NCBI RefSeq assembly: GCF_026341035.1
Contig: NZ_JAPEOQ010000002.1
Coordinates: forward strand, 2,480,001-2,544,000
Source of the DNA: Streptomyces sp. NBC_01016
GTDB lineage: Bacteria; Actinomycetota; Actinomycetes; Streptomycetales; Streptomycetaceae
Length of the DNA: 64,000 bases
Direction: 5' to 3'
The notes under the pieces are model-generated. The model was not told where the DNA came from. It saw only the letters and a list, made by a program, of their open reading frames with translations, and made no database searches. How positions within the stretch are numbered: the first letter of the stretch is position 1; each line of letters starts with the position of its first letter. Shown here piece after piece: positions 1 through 7,958 of this stretch. Position numbers and translations under genes: made by a program.

Positions 1-1
1 G

Positions 2-133
2 ATCTCCGTCATCGTCGGGCTCACCTCCGGGATCGGCCTTGCCGCTCTCGGACAGTCCCCGCTCGCCGCTGTCGCTTCAGGTGGGGCGGTCGTGCCGGTC
101 GTCTTCTCCGCCGGCATGACCGCAGTCACGTAA
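2..133 (+). CDS. C-terminal end of a membrane protein (partial)
   Basis: An open frame enters from the left edge and ends at TAA 131-133, giving 43 residues that are almost all hydrophobic or small (VIVGL, IGLAAL, AVVPVVF). It reads like the last one or two membrane segments of a transporter or other integral membrane protein. The N-terminus lies outside the window, so the family cannot be named. Codon use is normal for this genome. Confidence 0.45.
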   Translation: MSVIVGLTSGIGLAALGQSPLAAVASGGAVVPVVFSAGMTAVT

Positions 134-270
134 GTGAAGCGGCAGGCTTGGCAGGCGACTTCGTGGGGTGGCTCCTTCAGGCCATCCCGGTGGTCCGGAG
201 CGTGACCAAGCCGGGACTCCGGGGTTGAGCAGGCGATGTCCCTCATCGTCGAAACAGGGAGAACTCCCAG

Positions 271-564
271 ATGCACATCCGCTCCGCCACCGGCGCCCTC
301 CTCCTGGCCCTGGCCGCCTCCGTCGCCTGCTCCACCCCGGCTCTGGCCGCCGACCCCGAGCCGGGCACCGGCACGGTCGTCCTGTCCGACGAGGCGTACG
401 ACAGCCTTGTCCGCGCCGATGAGGACGAGCAGGAGCTGATCCTGACGAACCCGTCCTACCGCGAGGCATGGCTCTTCTGCCTCGGCTCCACGGAACCCAG
501 CCACGTGGAACGGAACGCATGGGGCCAGGGGTACGTGTGCATTCCGGACGGCGCGGTGCAGTAA
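271..564 (+). CDS. small secreted hypothetical protein
   Basis: This 97-residue protein begins with a clear Sec signal peptide (short basic start, hydrophobic LLLALAASVAC core, cleavage near ALAA at residues 24-27). The mature part of about 70 residues is acidic, with two cysteines (in LFCLG and YVCIP) that could form a disulfide. It ends in CIPDGAVQ. I do not recognise a family. A GGGAG-like ribosome site lies just before the ATG (gagaactcccag is weak, with ggga further upstream). It stands alone between a truncated gene and a membrane protein, and its role is unknown. Confidence 0.65.
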   Translation: MHIRSATGALLLALAASVACSTPALAADPEPGTGTVVLSDEAYDSLVRADEDEQELILTNPSYREAWLFCLGSTEPSHVERNAWGQGYVCIPDGAVQ

Positions 565-675
565 CCGCGCCGTCCGGCTGACGGACACCGTGGGGGTTCC
601 ACCTCCGGCCGACCGATGTCCACCCGGAGGTCCACCCATGGGTCCAGGTGGTCGAGGCCCCGCCGCAGCAGTCTT

Positions 676-1218
676 ATGGGCATGACTACGACCGAGTGGA
701 TCACCGACATCGCTCTTCTCCTTGTCGTCTTCCGGCAGCTGCGGGAGGGCCGACTGGACTGGCGGACCTTCCTCATCCCGCTGGGGATCGTGGCCTTCGT
801 GGCCCACCAGTACCTCGAATCCGTACCGACCGGAGGCAACGACCTGGTGCTGATCGGCACCCTGGTGGCCACGGGCGCCGCACTCGGCATCGCCGGCGGC
901 GTCTACACCAGGGTCCGGGTCTCCGGGGAGCACGTCCTGATCAAGGCCGGCGCGGTCTCGGCGGCGCTCTGGGTGATCGGGATGGGCGCGCGCATGGGAT
1001 TCCAGCTGTGGACCGAGCACGGCGGCGGCGACGACGTCGCCCGCTTCAGCATCACCCACCAGATCACCAGCGACCAGGCGTGGGTCGCCGCGTTCGTCCT
1101 CATGGCCCTCACCGAGGTCGTCACCCGGCTGGCCACCATCTTCGTACGTGGCCGCATGGTGGCCGGGCGGCCGACGCCGGAGACGCGTCCTGCCCTGAGC
1201 GCCGATCGCAGCGCCTGA
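676..1218 (+). CDS. integral membrane protein linked to a two-component system (DUF1453/CcdC-like)
   Basis: A protein of about 180 residues with four to five hydrophobic segments: TDIALLLVVF, FLIPLGIVAFVA, LVLIGTLVATGAALGIAGGVY, AGAVSAALWVIGMG and a last one around AFVLMALTEV. ATG 676 or ATG 682 is the likely start, because the longer upstream frame is Arg/Ser-rich and not protein-like. The layout resembles the DUF1453/CcdC-like membrane proteins that often sit before NarL-type sensor kinases in Streptomyces; that family link is from memory and tentative. It ends 2 bp before the kinase gene and is probably co-transcribed with it, so an accessory or sensory role is plausible but inferred. Confidence 0.7.
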   Translation: MGMTTTEWITDIALLLVVFRQLREGRLDWRTFLIPLGIVAFVAHQYLESVPTGGNDLVLIGTLVATGAALGIAGGVYTRVRVSGEHVLIKAGAVSAALWVIGMGARMGFQLWTEHGGGDDVARFSITHQITSDQAWVAAFVLMALTEVVTRLATIFVRGRMVAGRPTPETRPALSADRSA

Positions 1219-1220
1219 TC

Positions 1221-2441
1221 GTGGGTTATCGTCGCGCCGTGCCAGTACCTGAGAGCCGTCCGGACTCCGCGCCCGTCCCGGAGTCCGAGCACCCGGCGGT
1301 TCCCCGCAGAGATCCCAGGATGCACTGGGCCGTCACGCTCGTGGTCATCGCCAGCGGCTTCCTGACGGTCCGTCCCCTCGGCCTCAGCGGCCGGGGCCTC
1401 GCGGTCGCCGCGCTCCTCGTGCTGTGCTCGGTGGCGCTGCTGGTCCGTCATCTGCCCGAAGCCAGGTTCTCCCCGCGCGTCGTCCTCGTAGGGATGTCGC
1501 TGGGTGTCGTCGCGTCCGCCGCGTTGATCGGGGTCAGTCGCACCGGCTCCAGCTATCTGTTCGCCTACTTCCTCGTCGGCCACATCGGCTACCGCTTCCC
1601 GCTCAAGTGGTCCCTCCCGCTGGCCGCGTCCAGCAGTCTCCTGTGCGCCGCGGTGCTCTACTTCCACATCGGCCCGGGGCACCACCAGTTGGCGTGGGGC
1701 CTGGGACTCACCACGGGCCTTCCGGTGGTGGCGGGCATCCTCAGCCGGAGCAAGCAGCGCGCGCTGGAGGCGGTGATCGTCGCGGCCGAGTCCTCCGAGC
1801 GTGCCGCACAAGCCGAGGCCCGGACCGCCGTGCTGACCGAGCGCAGCCGGATCGCCCGAGACGTGCACGACGTGCTGGCGCACTCGCTGGCGGGGATCAA
1901 CATGCAACTGGAGCTCGCCGACGCGCTGTTGGACACCGGCGACCTGGACAAGGTCCGCGAGGCGAACCACAAGGCGCACAGCATGGTCAAGGAGAGCCTC
2001 AAGCAGGCGCAGTGGACGGTGCACGCGCTGCGCGAGGACGCACTGCCGCTGGTCGAGACCCTGGCCGCGATGCTGGAGTCGTCCGGCCACCGGGACGCGC
2101 TCACGGTCATCGGCACTGTCCGGCCGCTCTCGGCGCGCGGCACCCAGAATCTGCTGCGGATCGCGCAGGAGGCCCTGACCAACGCCGGGCGGCACGCCCC
2201 CGGCGGAACCGTCGCGGTGCGGCTGACGTTTGCGCAGGCGTCGACGACGCTGACGGTCCGCAACGGGGCGGCCACCCGTGAAGTGACCGCGGGACTCGGC
2301 AGCGGGATGGGACTGATCGGGATGCGCGAACGGGTCGCCCTGCTGGATGGCACCCTTACAGCGGGACCGGTGCCGGAAGGACCGGACGCAGGCGGCTGGC
2401 AGGTGGAGGCAGTGATCCCGGATGAGAGTGATCCCCGATGA
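1221..2441 (+). CDS. two-component sensor histidine kinase (HisKA_3/NarL type)
   Basis: A 406-residue membrane kinase. An N-terminal block of about six hydrophobic segments (residues ~35-170) is followed by a coiled linker, then the HisKA_3 dimerisation box ERSRIARDVHDVLAHS with phospho-accepting His216 (numbered from GTG 1221). The C-terminal HATPase shows an N-box (AQEALTNAGRHA) and a G-box (GLGSGMGLIGMRER). Starts at GTG 1239 or ATG 1320 are also possible; GTG 1221 keeps tight spacing to the gene before. Its stop overlaps the response regulator start (ATGA), so the pair is translationally coupled. The signal is unknown. Confidence 0.9.
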   Translation: MGYRRAVPVPESRPDSAPVPESEHPAVPRRDPRMHWAVTLVVIASGFLTVRPLGLSGRGLAVAALLVLCSVALLVRHLPEARFSPRVVLVGMSLGVVASAALIGVSRTGSSYLFAYFLVGHIGYRFPLKWSLPLAASSSLLCAAVLYFHIGPGHHQLAWGLGLTTGLPVVAGILSRSKQRALEAVIVAAESSERAAQAEARTAVLTERSRIARDVHDVLAHSLAGINMQLELADALLDTGDLDKVREANHKAHSMVKESLKQAQWTVHALREDALPLVETLAAMLESSGHRDALTVIGTVRPLSARGTQNLLRIAQEALTNAGRHAPGGTVAVRLTFAQASTTLTVRNGAATREVTAGLGSGMGLIGMRERVALLDGTLTAGPVPEGPDAGGWQVEAVIPDESDPR

Positions 2442-3103
2442 GTGAACAGGCCGATCAGCAGAGCCGGTTGAGAGTGATCGTCGCCGACGACCAGGCCGCC
2501 GTCCGTGAGCCTCTGGCCGCGGTCCTCGCCCTGTCCGAGGACATCGACGTGATCTTGGCCGCGGCCAACGGCACCGAGGTGCTGGCCGCGGTGGCGGCCG
2601 GGCCGGTCGACGTGGTGCTGATGGATCTGCGGATGCCTCGGATGGACGGCATCGAGGCCACCCGCAGGCTGAGCGAGGAACACCCCGGTGTGGCGGTGGT
2701 CGTGCTGACCACCTTCGCCGACGACGACTCCATCCTGGCCGCCCTGAGCGCCGGAGCCCGCGGGTACCTGACCAAGAACGCCGGGCGACAGGACATCCTC
2801 CGGGCGATCCGCGCGGCCGCCGCCGGCCAGTCCGTCCTCGACCGCGAGGTCCAGGACCGGCTCCTGGCCACGGTACGCACCACCGCACCGGCCGCCACCC
2901 AGTCGCTGCCCGCGGACCTCACCCCGCGCGAGCGCGAGGTCCTGACGCTCATCGGCCAGGGCCTGCCCAATCGCGCCATCGCCGAGAAGCTGTTCATCAG
3001 CGAGGCCACGGTCAAGACCCACATCAACAACCTGTTCGCCAAGGCCGACATCCGCGACCGCGCCGACGCCGTCCGCCGCGCCATCGCCGCGGGCCTGGCC
3101 TGA
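2438..3103 (+). CDS. NarL/FixJ-family response regulator
   Basis: A 221-residue regulator. The receiver domain covers residues ~12-125, with the acidic pair ADD at 16-18, phospho-acceptor Asp63 in VVLMDLRMP, a conserved Thr in VVLTTF and Lys in YLTKNA. The LuxR-type helix-turn-helix is at ~155-215 (LTPREREVLTLIGQG, then AIAEKLFISEATVKTHINNL). It is coupled to the kinase by a 4-bp overlap. The targets are unknown; the preceding membrane-protein gene or an autoregulatory promoter would be first guesses. Confidence 0.95.
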   Translation: MSEQADQQSRLRVIVADDQAAVREPLAAVLALSEDIDVILAAANGTEVLAAVAAGPVDVVLMDLRMPRMDGIEATRRLSEEHPGVAVVVLTTFADDDSILAALSAGARGYLTKNAGRQDILRAIRAAAAGQSVLDREVQDRLLATVRTTAPAATQSLPADLTPREREVLTLIGQGLPNRAIAEKLFISEATVKTHINNLFAKADIRDRADAVRRAIAAGLA

Positions 3104-3344
3104 GCCTGACACGCCCGCCTCGGCGCGGCCGTCGCCGCCCAGCGCGCGTGCCAGCAGGTGCCCTCGTGTGTGTCCGGCGGCTGCCCCCTCCCAATCCGGC
3201 GGCTGACCATTGAGCGATGAATCATCAAATATCTTGCTTTCCGGCCAAATTGACGACGCCCTCTCGTCGCCCATTGCCTTCCGTCACGGCGGGACTACTT
3301 TCACCCGTGGAAGCACCATCCACGGTGAACGGAAGGGGTTCCAC

Positions 3345-4547
3345 ATGTCCGGATTCGCAGTCCACCCCCTCGGTGCGACGCAAGCCCCCACGGAACCACG
3401 CGGCGGAATCCGCGTACCCGAGGCGACGTGGCAGCTCGACGGAGGCTGGGGCTGGGTGTACTTCGCCCAGGGACACGACGCCATCCAGCAGCCGATCATC
3501 CTCTCGGACGGCTTCCACCCGGGTGAGTCCGACCGCAACGCGCTCTACCTGGGGTTCAACGACCCGAACGGCTACCCGCTGATCAACGAGCTGAACCAGC
3601 GGGGCTACGACGTCGTCATCCTCGGCTACCAGGACTGCACCGCCTCGATCTACGACAACGCCAGGACGGCGACCACCGCGATCATGCGGGCGAACGCCGA
3701 GAACCTCACCGACACGCCGCTGGTCGTCGGGGGCTTCAGCATGGGCGGGTTGATCCTTCGCTACGCGCTGCTGCGCCTCGAATTGATGAGGATGGACCAC
3801 CGGGTCTCGGTCTACTTCTCCTTCGACACCCCGCACTCGGGCGCCTGGATCCCGGTCAGCCTGCAGTCCTTCGCGTACTACATCCAGCGCCTGTACTCCG
3901 GGCTGGTCGACATGGTCGACAGCCCCGCCGCCCGGCAGATGCTGTGGCGGCACAAGACGAACCTGGCCGCGGAACCCGTCGAGCACCCGGACCGCACGGA
4001 GTTCGTGGCGCAGTTGAAGCGGATGGGCGACTGGCCGATGCGCCCGATGAAGATCGGCCTGGCGAACGGCCGCGGCGACGGCCGGGGCAACGGCAACCCG
4101 GCCGGCAGCGCCGCGTTCAAAGTCACCGGCGGGCTGTACATCGGCACCGAGCTGTATCTGCAGCCCAGCGGAAATGCGGAAACCGTCGCCAAGCTCTGCA
4201 CGCTCGGCGCCCCGGTCTACAAGCGCACTTCCGGCTACCCCGAGCTCGACAGCGCCGCGGGCGGCACCCTCGACTCGTTCGGTATCGCCGCCGAGACACT
4301 GAATGCCCTCGCCGGGCAGGCCGCCGAAGCGCCGTATCCGACCATCACCTTCGTGCCCAGTATCAGCGCCCTCGCCGTCGACGGCGCCGACATCGGCCAG
4401 CAGCAGGACCTCGATCTGAACATCGGCCAGCTCGACGCGGGCCGCTTCCCCTTCGACGTCTGCAAGACGTCGCCCGACAACACCGGCCACACCGAGATCA
4501 CCCGCGATCTGTGCGCGTGGCTCGTCGACCAGCTCCCGGTCAAGTAG
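3345..4547 (+). CDS. alpha/beta-hydrolase (lipase/esterase-like)
   Basis: A 400-residue protein. ATG 3345 is preferred because GGAAGGGG stands just before it and the longer upstream frame has no protein character. The nucleophile elbow GFSMGG places Ser132 as catalytic nucleophile, after a strand VVIL and helix typical of the fold. A catalytic His is likely in the C-terminal GHTEI segment. No signal peptide is visible, so it is either cytoplasmic or exported by another route. The N-terminal part (QPIIL-SDGF) resembles bacterial putative lipases acting on esters, but the substrate cannot be read from the sequence. It lies alone downstream of the two-component pair. Confidence 0.75.
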   Translation: MSGFAVHPLGATQAPTEPRGGIRVPEATWQLDGGWGWVYFAQGHDAIQQPIILSDGFHPGESDRNALYLGFNDPNGYPLINELNQRGYDVVILGYQDCTASIYDNARTATTAIMRANAENLTDTPLVVGGFSMGGLILRYALLRLELMRMDHRVSVYFSFDTPHSGAWIPVSLQSFAYYIQRLYSGLVDMVDSPAARQMLWRHKTNLAAEPVEHPDRTEFVAQLKRMGDWPMRPMKIGLANGRGDGRGNGNPAGSAAFKVTGGLYIGTELYLQPSGNAETVAKLCTLGAPVYKRTSGYPELDSAAGGTLDSFGIAAETLNALAGQAAEAPYPTITFVPSISALAVDGADIGQQQDLDLNIGQLDAGRFPFDVCKTSPDNTGHTEITRDLCAWLVDQLPVK

Positions 4548-4945
4548 CCACCGCACCGTCTCCTCCCTGGTGCGGGCCCGTCTGCAGCTCGGTGCCGCGC
4601 CCCTTCGCCGTCAGCTGAAGGCGGGCCCAACTCATCGCGAAGCCGCCCCTTCGGAAGGGCACTTGACTGCGCTGCGGCGGCCTCGCAGCGACCGGCCCAG
4701 CCGGGTCCGCCCTGGTTCGACCGCTGTGCTGAGGCGACCGCGTCCCCGGACACCTGCCTGGCCGACGCCGAGGAGCGAGTCCCGACGGCGGTGCCCCGAT
4801 CAGCGGAGGCGGCCTGCGCCGTGGTGGCCACCGGGAGCGCAATTCCTCGCGCCCAGTCAATCCCTGACGGAGCATTGACCATGCCGCGCTGTGCTGACAA
4901 CGTTGTCCCGCCTGCTCGTCGGAGATCCAGTGCGGAGGTCCCACC
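4548..4945. other. gene-free stretch upstream of the GxGYxYP gene
   Basis: I see no convincing coding frame here. Frames open in both directions show Arg/Pro/Ala-rich translations without family signatures. The only distinct element is the palindrome at 4896-4907, listed separately. Confidence 0.5.
4896..4907. promoter_or_regulatory. candidate LacI-type operator
   Basis: GACAACGTTGTC is a perfect 12-bp palindrome with a central CG, the form usually bound by LacI-family repressors. It lies 38 bp before the GTG start of the GxGYxYP gene, where a repressor would block transcription. No LacI gene is adjacent, so the regulator would act from elsewhere. It is not a CebR box. Confidence 0.5.
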
Positions 4946-6568
4946 GTGTCACTGCCCCACCCCGGTCGGCGCAAGATGCTCGGCCTGCTCGCCGCCTCCG
5001 GTGCGGGTGCCGCCCTCGCCGGGGCGATGCCCGGCACCGCGTTGGCCGCAGCTCAGCCGACGGGCGGCCTGTGGTGGCCGCGCGAGCGGATACTGCCCGG
5101 CTTCGCCGAACCCCGCGCACTGGACGTCGCGGACCTGACGACGGCGGACGCCGATGAACAACTGCTCTTCGCCACGCTGCAGGGCAACGTGAATCGCAGT
5201 CGGCCGCGGATCGCTCTGCTGCGCGAGTCCGACGAGGGGGCGACCACCTGGCTGAAGACCGCTGGCCTGTCCTTCCGCACGGCCGGCGATCCGTGGTCGC
5301 TGCTGTCGAAGTACCACTCGGAGATCAGCGGCGTCATCGTCACCGACCCGGCCCAGCCCGCGACCGTCAACCTCGCCACCACGCTGGCCGGCCTGCGCAA
5401 CGCCGTGGCCGCCTCCCCCGACCAGTTGCCCAAGCTGACCGCCGCGCCGTACAACCTGAAGGTCCTGGACGACCTGCGCGACCGGTTCACCGACGAACTG
5501 TCCGCCTACCGCTGGGCGGTGGACAACCTCTGGCCGCACGCCAGCCACCGCCTGCTGGTCGGGCTCGACCCCAGCGTCGGGGCCTATCTGCGCGACTACG
5601 CGGTCGCCACCCGGGCGTTGGTGCTGTGGATCCACGCCGACCAGCCCGACTCCCGTGAGCTGGGCGCCCGGGTGATGTCCCAGATGCGGGCCGGCTCCCC
5701 CTACATGGGGTGGTTCCCCTCCGGTGTGGGCGGCGAGAGCGACGGCACCGAACTGACCTCGGAGCACGGCCTGGTGGTGCTGGCCAGCGACTGGTCACAG
5801 AACCTGACGGTCTTCGGCGGAGTGCGGGCGCCACTGGCGAGAACTCAGGTGACGCTGCCGACGCCGCGACTGGGCAACCACATCTACGTCACCTTCACCA
5901 TGACGGAGGGCGACAACCTCCAGTACAACCAGCACCGCATGCGGGTGCTGTGGGACGATCCGGCGCGCGGCGCGGTGCCGATCAACTGGTCCACCACCCC
6001 GGTGCTCGCCGACGCCGCGCCCACCTTCCTGTCCTACTACCAGCGCACCGCCACCCGGCATGACTACCTGATGGCCGGGCCTTCCGGCGCGGGCTACGCG
6101 TATCCGACACCCTGGCCGGACGACACCTTCCGGGTCTTCACCAAGACCAGCGCCCGCTACATGCGCCGGACCGGGCTGGACAGCGCGGTGATCCTCAACC
6201 GCAAGTCCGGCTCGGACGTCCCGCTCACCGGTGCGAAGGCCCGCCAGTACCTCCACGACGTGCGTCCGCTCGGCCTGCTGGAGGAGTGGACCACCCGAAC
6301 CGGGACCAGCGCCCTGGAGGGCAGCGTGCCGCTGTCCGTCAGCTACTTGACCGACTCCGTGGCGGACGCCCGGGACGCGATCGCGAAGGCATCCGCCGAC
6401 TGGGACGGGACCAAGCCCCTGTTCCTGTCGATCGGCACCCTCGCCTGGAACCTGACCCCGGCGGACGTGGTCACGATCGCCGGCTCGCTCGACTCCCGCT
6501 ACCAGGTGGTCCGCGGCGACCAGTACTTCAGGCTCGCCCGCAAGGCGCTGCACCTTCCGCCCGCCTGA
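4946..6568 (+). CDS. secreted GxGYxYP-domain protein (putative glycoside hydrolase)
   Basis: A 540-residue exported protein with a GTG start preceded by CGGAGG. The N-terminus HPGRRKMLGLLAASGAGAALAG has a twin arginine before a hydrophobic stretch and an ALAA cleavage site, which fits Tat or Sec export. Residues 381-387 read GAGYAYP, the signature that names the GxGYxYP family; these proteins are found with carbohydrate enzymes and are thought to be glycoside hydrolases, though activity is unproven. The domain covers nearly the whole mature protein and no binding module is attached. Its position before the cellulase island and the LacI-like palindrome upstream support a polysaccharide role (inference). 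Confidence 0.8.
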   Translation: MSLPHPGRRKMLGLLAASGAGAALAGAMPGTALAAAQPTGGLWWPRERILPGFAEPRALDVADLTTADADEQLLFATLQGNVNRSRPRIALLRESDEGATTWLKTAGLSFRTAGDPWSLLSKYHSEISGVIVTDPAQPATVNLATTLAGLRNAVAASPDQLPKLTAAPYNLKVLDDLRDRFTDELSAYRWAVDNLWPHASHRLLVGLDPSVGAYLRDYAVATRALVLWIHADQPDSRELGARVMSQMRAGSPYMGWFPSGVGGESDGTELTSEHGLVVLASDWSQNLTVFGGVRAPLARTQVTLPTPRLGNHIYVTFTMTEGDNLQYNQHRMRVLWDDPARGAVPINWSTTPVLADAAPTFLSYYQRTATRHDYLMAGPSGAGYAYPTPWPDDTFRVFTKTSARYMRRTGLDSAVILNRKSGSDVPLTGAKARQYLHDVRPLGLLEEWTTRTGTSALEGSVPLSVSYLTDSVADARDAIAKASADWDGTKPLFLSIGTLAWNLTPADVVTIAGSLDSRYQVVRGDQYFRLARKALHLPPA

Positions 6569-6614
6569 CCGACGAGGCCGGACAGCCCACCGGAGGCCGG
6601 GGCGGGCATCGACC

Positions 6615-6653
6615 GGGGAGCGGCGCCGCGGCCACCCGCAGCGGCGCCTCCCC
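6615..6653. terminator. possible bidirectional terminator hairpin
   Basis: The arms GGGGAG-c-GGCGC(C) at 6615-6627 and GGCGCCTCCCC at 6643-6653 can form an imperfect GC-rich hairpin. It lies between the convergent GxGYxYP and deacetylase genes. There is no T-run, as is usual in this group. Confidence 0.4.
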
Positions 6654-6712
6654 GCTGTCGGGGTGCTGCTCGTCGCTCGCGCGGCCGCAGGCCTGGCCGC
6701 GTCCGGGTGGTG

Positions 6713-7423
6713 TCAGCCGGTCGGCGCCACCGCGTGTCCGGTCTGCGGGGAGATCATGCCGGCGCACAGGCCCTTGGCCGCCAAGGTCTGCGCGATGCGC
6801 GGGATCGCGGCGCGCGTGTTGGCGGGCCAGTCGTGCATGAGGATGATCTGGCCGTTGGTGAGCCGTGCGGCGGCCTGCACGATCGCGTCGGTGCCGGCGC
6901 CGTTCCAGTCCTGCGAGTCGACATCCCAAATGATCTCGGTCAGGCCGTACTTGGCCTCGACGGTCCGCACCGTCGCGTTGGTCTCGCCGTACGGAGGGCG
7001 GAACAGCCGCGGTGTGCCACCGCCCGCGTCGGCGATGGCCTGCTGGGTCCGGGAGAGCTCGGAGTCGATCTGCGCCTGGCCCAGCTGGGTCAGGTGGGGG
7101 TGGGTGTAGCTGTGGTTGCCGACCCACATGCCGGCGGCGACCTGTGTGCGTACCAGGGACGGATTGGCGGCGGCGTACTGCCCCTCGTTGAACATCGTGG
7201 CGCGCAGCCCGTTCTGCCGGAGCGTGTCGAGCAGCGCCGGCGTGCTGCTCGACGGGCCGTCGTCGAAGGTCAGACCGACGTATCCGGTGCAGGTGGCGGC
7301 CTGCGCCGAGGCGCCGGTGTCGACGGTGAGGGTGCATGCGCCAAGTGCCGCGACGACGGCCAGTTTCGCCATGAGGGAGGGGGACGACCGGTGGGGTCGC
7401 GTGGTTCCTGGTCGGGTTCTCAT
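6713..7423 (-). CDS. secreted CE4 polysaccharide deacetylase (acetylxylan/chitin esterase-like)
   Basis: A 236-residue protein. ATG 7423 is chosen because AGGAG precedes it; upstream in-frame codons lack a ribosome site. A signal peptide (LAVVAALGAC core, cleavage near AQAA at 41-43) leads into a NodB homology domain with all five motifs: LTFDDGP (metal Asp54/55), NHSYTHPHL (His ligands), RPPYGE, DVDSQDW and ILMHD. This is close in size and order to the short Streptomyces acetylxylan esterase catalytic domain, so removal of acetyl groups from xylan is likely, with chitin or peptidoglycan as alternatives. It has no binding module. Palindromic GAAAC/GTTTC motifs lie upstream. Confidence 0.9.
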   Translation of the reverse strand: MRTRPGTTRPHRSSPSLMAKLAVVAALGACTLTVDTGASAQAATCTGYVGLTFDDGPSSSTPALLDTLRQNGLRATMFNEGQYAAANPSLVRTQVAAGMWVGNHSYTHPHLTQLGQAQIDSELSRTQQAIADAGGGTPRLFRPPYGETNATVRTVEAKYGLTEIIWDVDSQDWNGAGTDAIVQAAARLTNGQIILMHDWPANTRAAIPRIAQTLAAKGLCAGMISPQTGHAVAPTG

Positions 7424-7504
7424 GCGGGTGCTCCTGCGGCCTGAGAGGGGGACAGGGACGGGGCGTGCCGACGTCGACAGGTTGGTGCCGGGCTCGTGGA
7501 GTGT

Positions 7505-7536
7505 CAACTGTTTCGACGTGAAGGGCGAAACTTTTG
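7505..7536. promoter_or_regulatory. xylanase-type GAAAC/GTTTC motifs before the deacetylase
   Basis: Two motifs, CTGTTTCG at about 7508 and CGAAACTTTT at about 7526, sit some 80-110 bp upstream of the deacetylase start. A perfect 11-bp palindrome GAAACTGTTTC is at 7667-7677. They resemble the CGAAA-N-TTTCG repeats described upstream of Streptomyces xylanase genes. Which regulator binds is not shown by the sequence. Confidence 0.4.
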
Positions 7537-7729
7537 ATCCACGATGTCTCTCCGCTGTGCATCAACTTCCCTGAATACAGGCTTGTTTGGCGTGCAGGTC
7601 AAGGGTAGTGCGGGGGAGTGGTCGGATTGAGACGGCATGGCGATGCGTTGTCCGGTAGGGGCGTCTGAAACTGTTTCGAACGCGGATTTTCCCGAGTCAC
7701 GCCGACAACTCCCGTGCCCTGTGCATCAG

Positions 7730-7758
7730 TTGACGACTGTTGTGCGCGTCGTTACTGT
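7730..7758 (+). promoter_or_regulatory. candidate promoter of the GH9 gene
   Basis: TTGACG and TACTGT are spaced by 17 bp, a fair match to an HrdB-type -35/-10 pair. The predicted start would be near 7765, with the CebR box about 45 bp further on, so the repressor would act as a downstream block. Confidence 0.4.
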
Positions 7759-7807
7759 CCACCTCCCGTCCTCCGATCCATCGATCACTACGCGGGACAT
7801 CGCCCAT

Positions 7808-7821
7808 TGGGAGCGCTCCCA
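7808..7821. promoter_or_regulatory. CebR operator (TGGGAGCGCTCCCA)
   Basis: This is an exact copy of the 14-bp palindrome bound by CebR, the LacI-family repressor of cellulose and cellobiose use in Streptomyces, which is released by cello-oligosaccharides. It lies 137 bp before the GH9 start. It indicates that this gene belongs to the CebR regulon. Confidence 0.9.
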
Positions 7822-7958
7822 GATCCGGCGTCGCGCCCGGCCACGACAACCATCGCCTGAGCATGCCCGCCATCGGCGCGGACCCCTGGCCACCCGGCGT
7901 TCCCGCTTCCCCCCTGCCCAACTCCCTCTCCTGATCAGCATCGACAGAGGAGCCGCTC

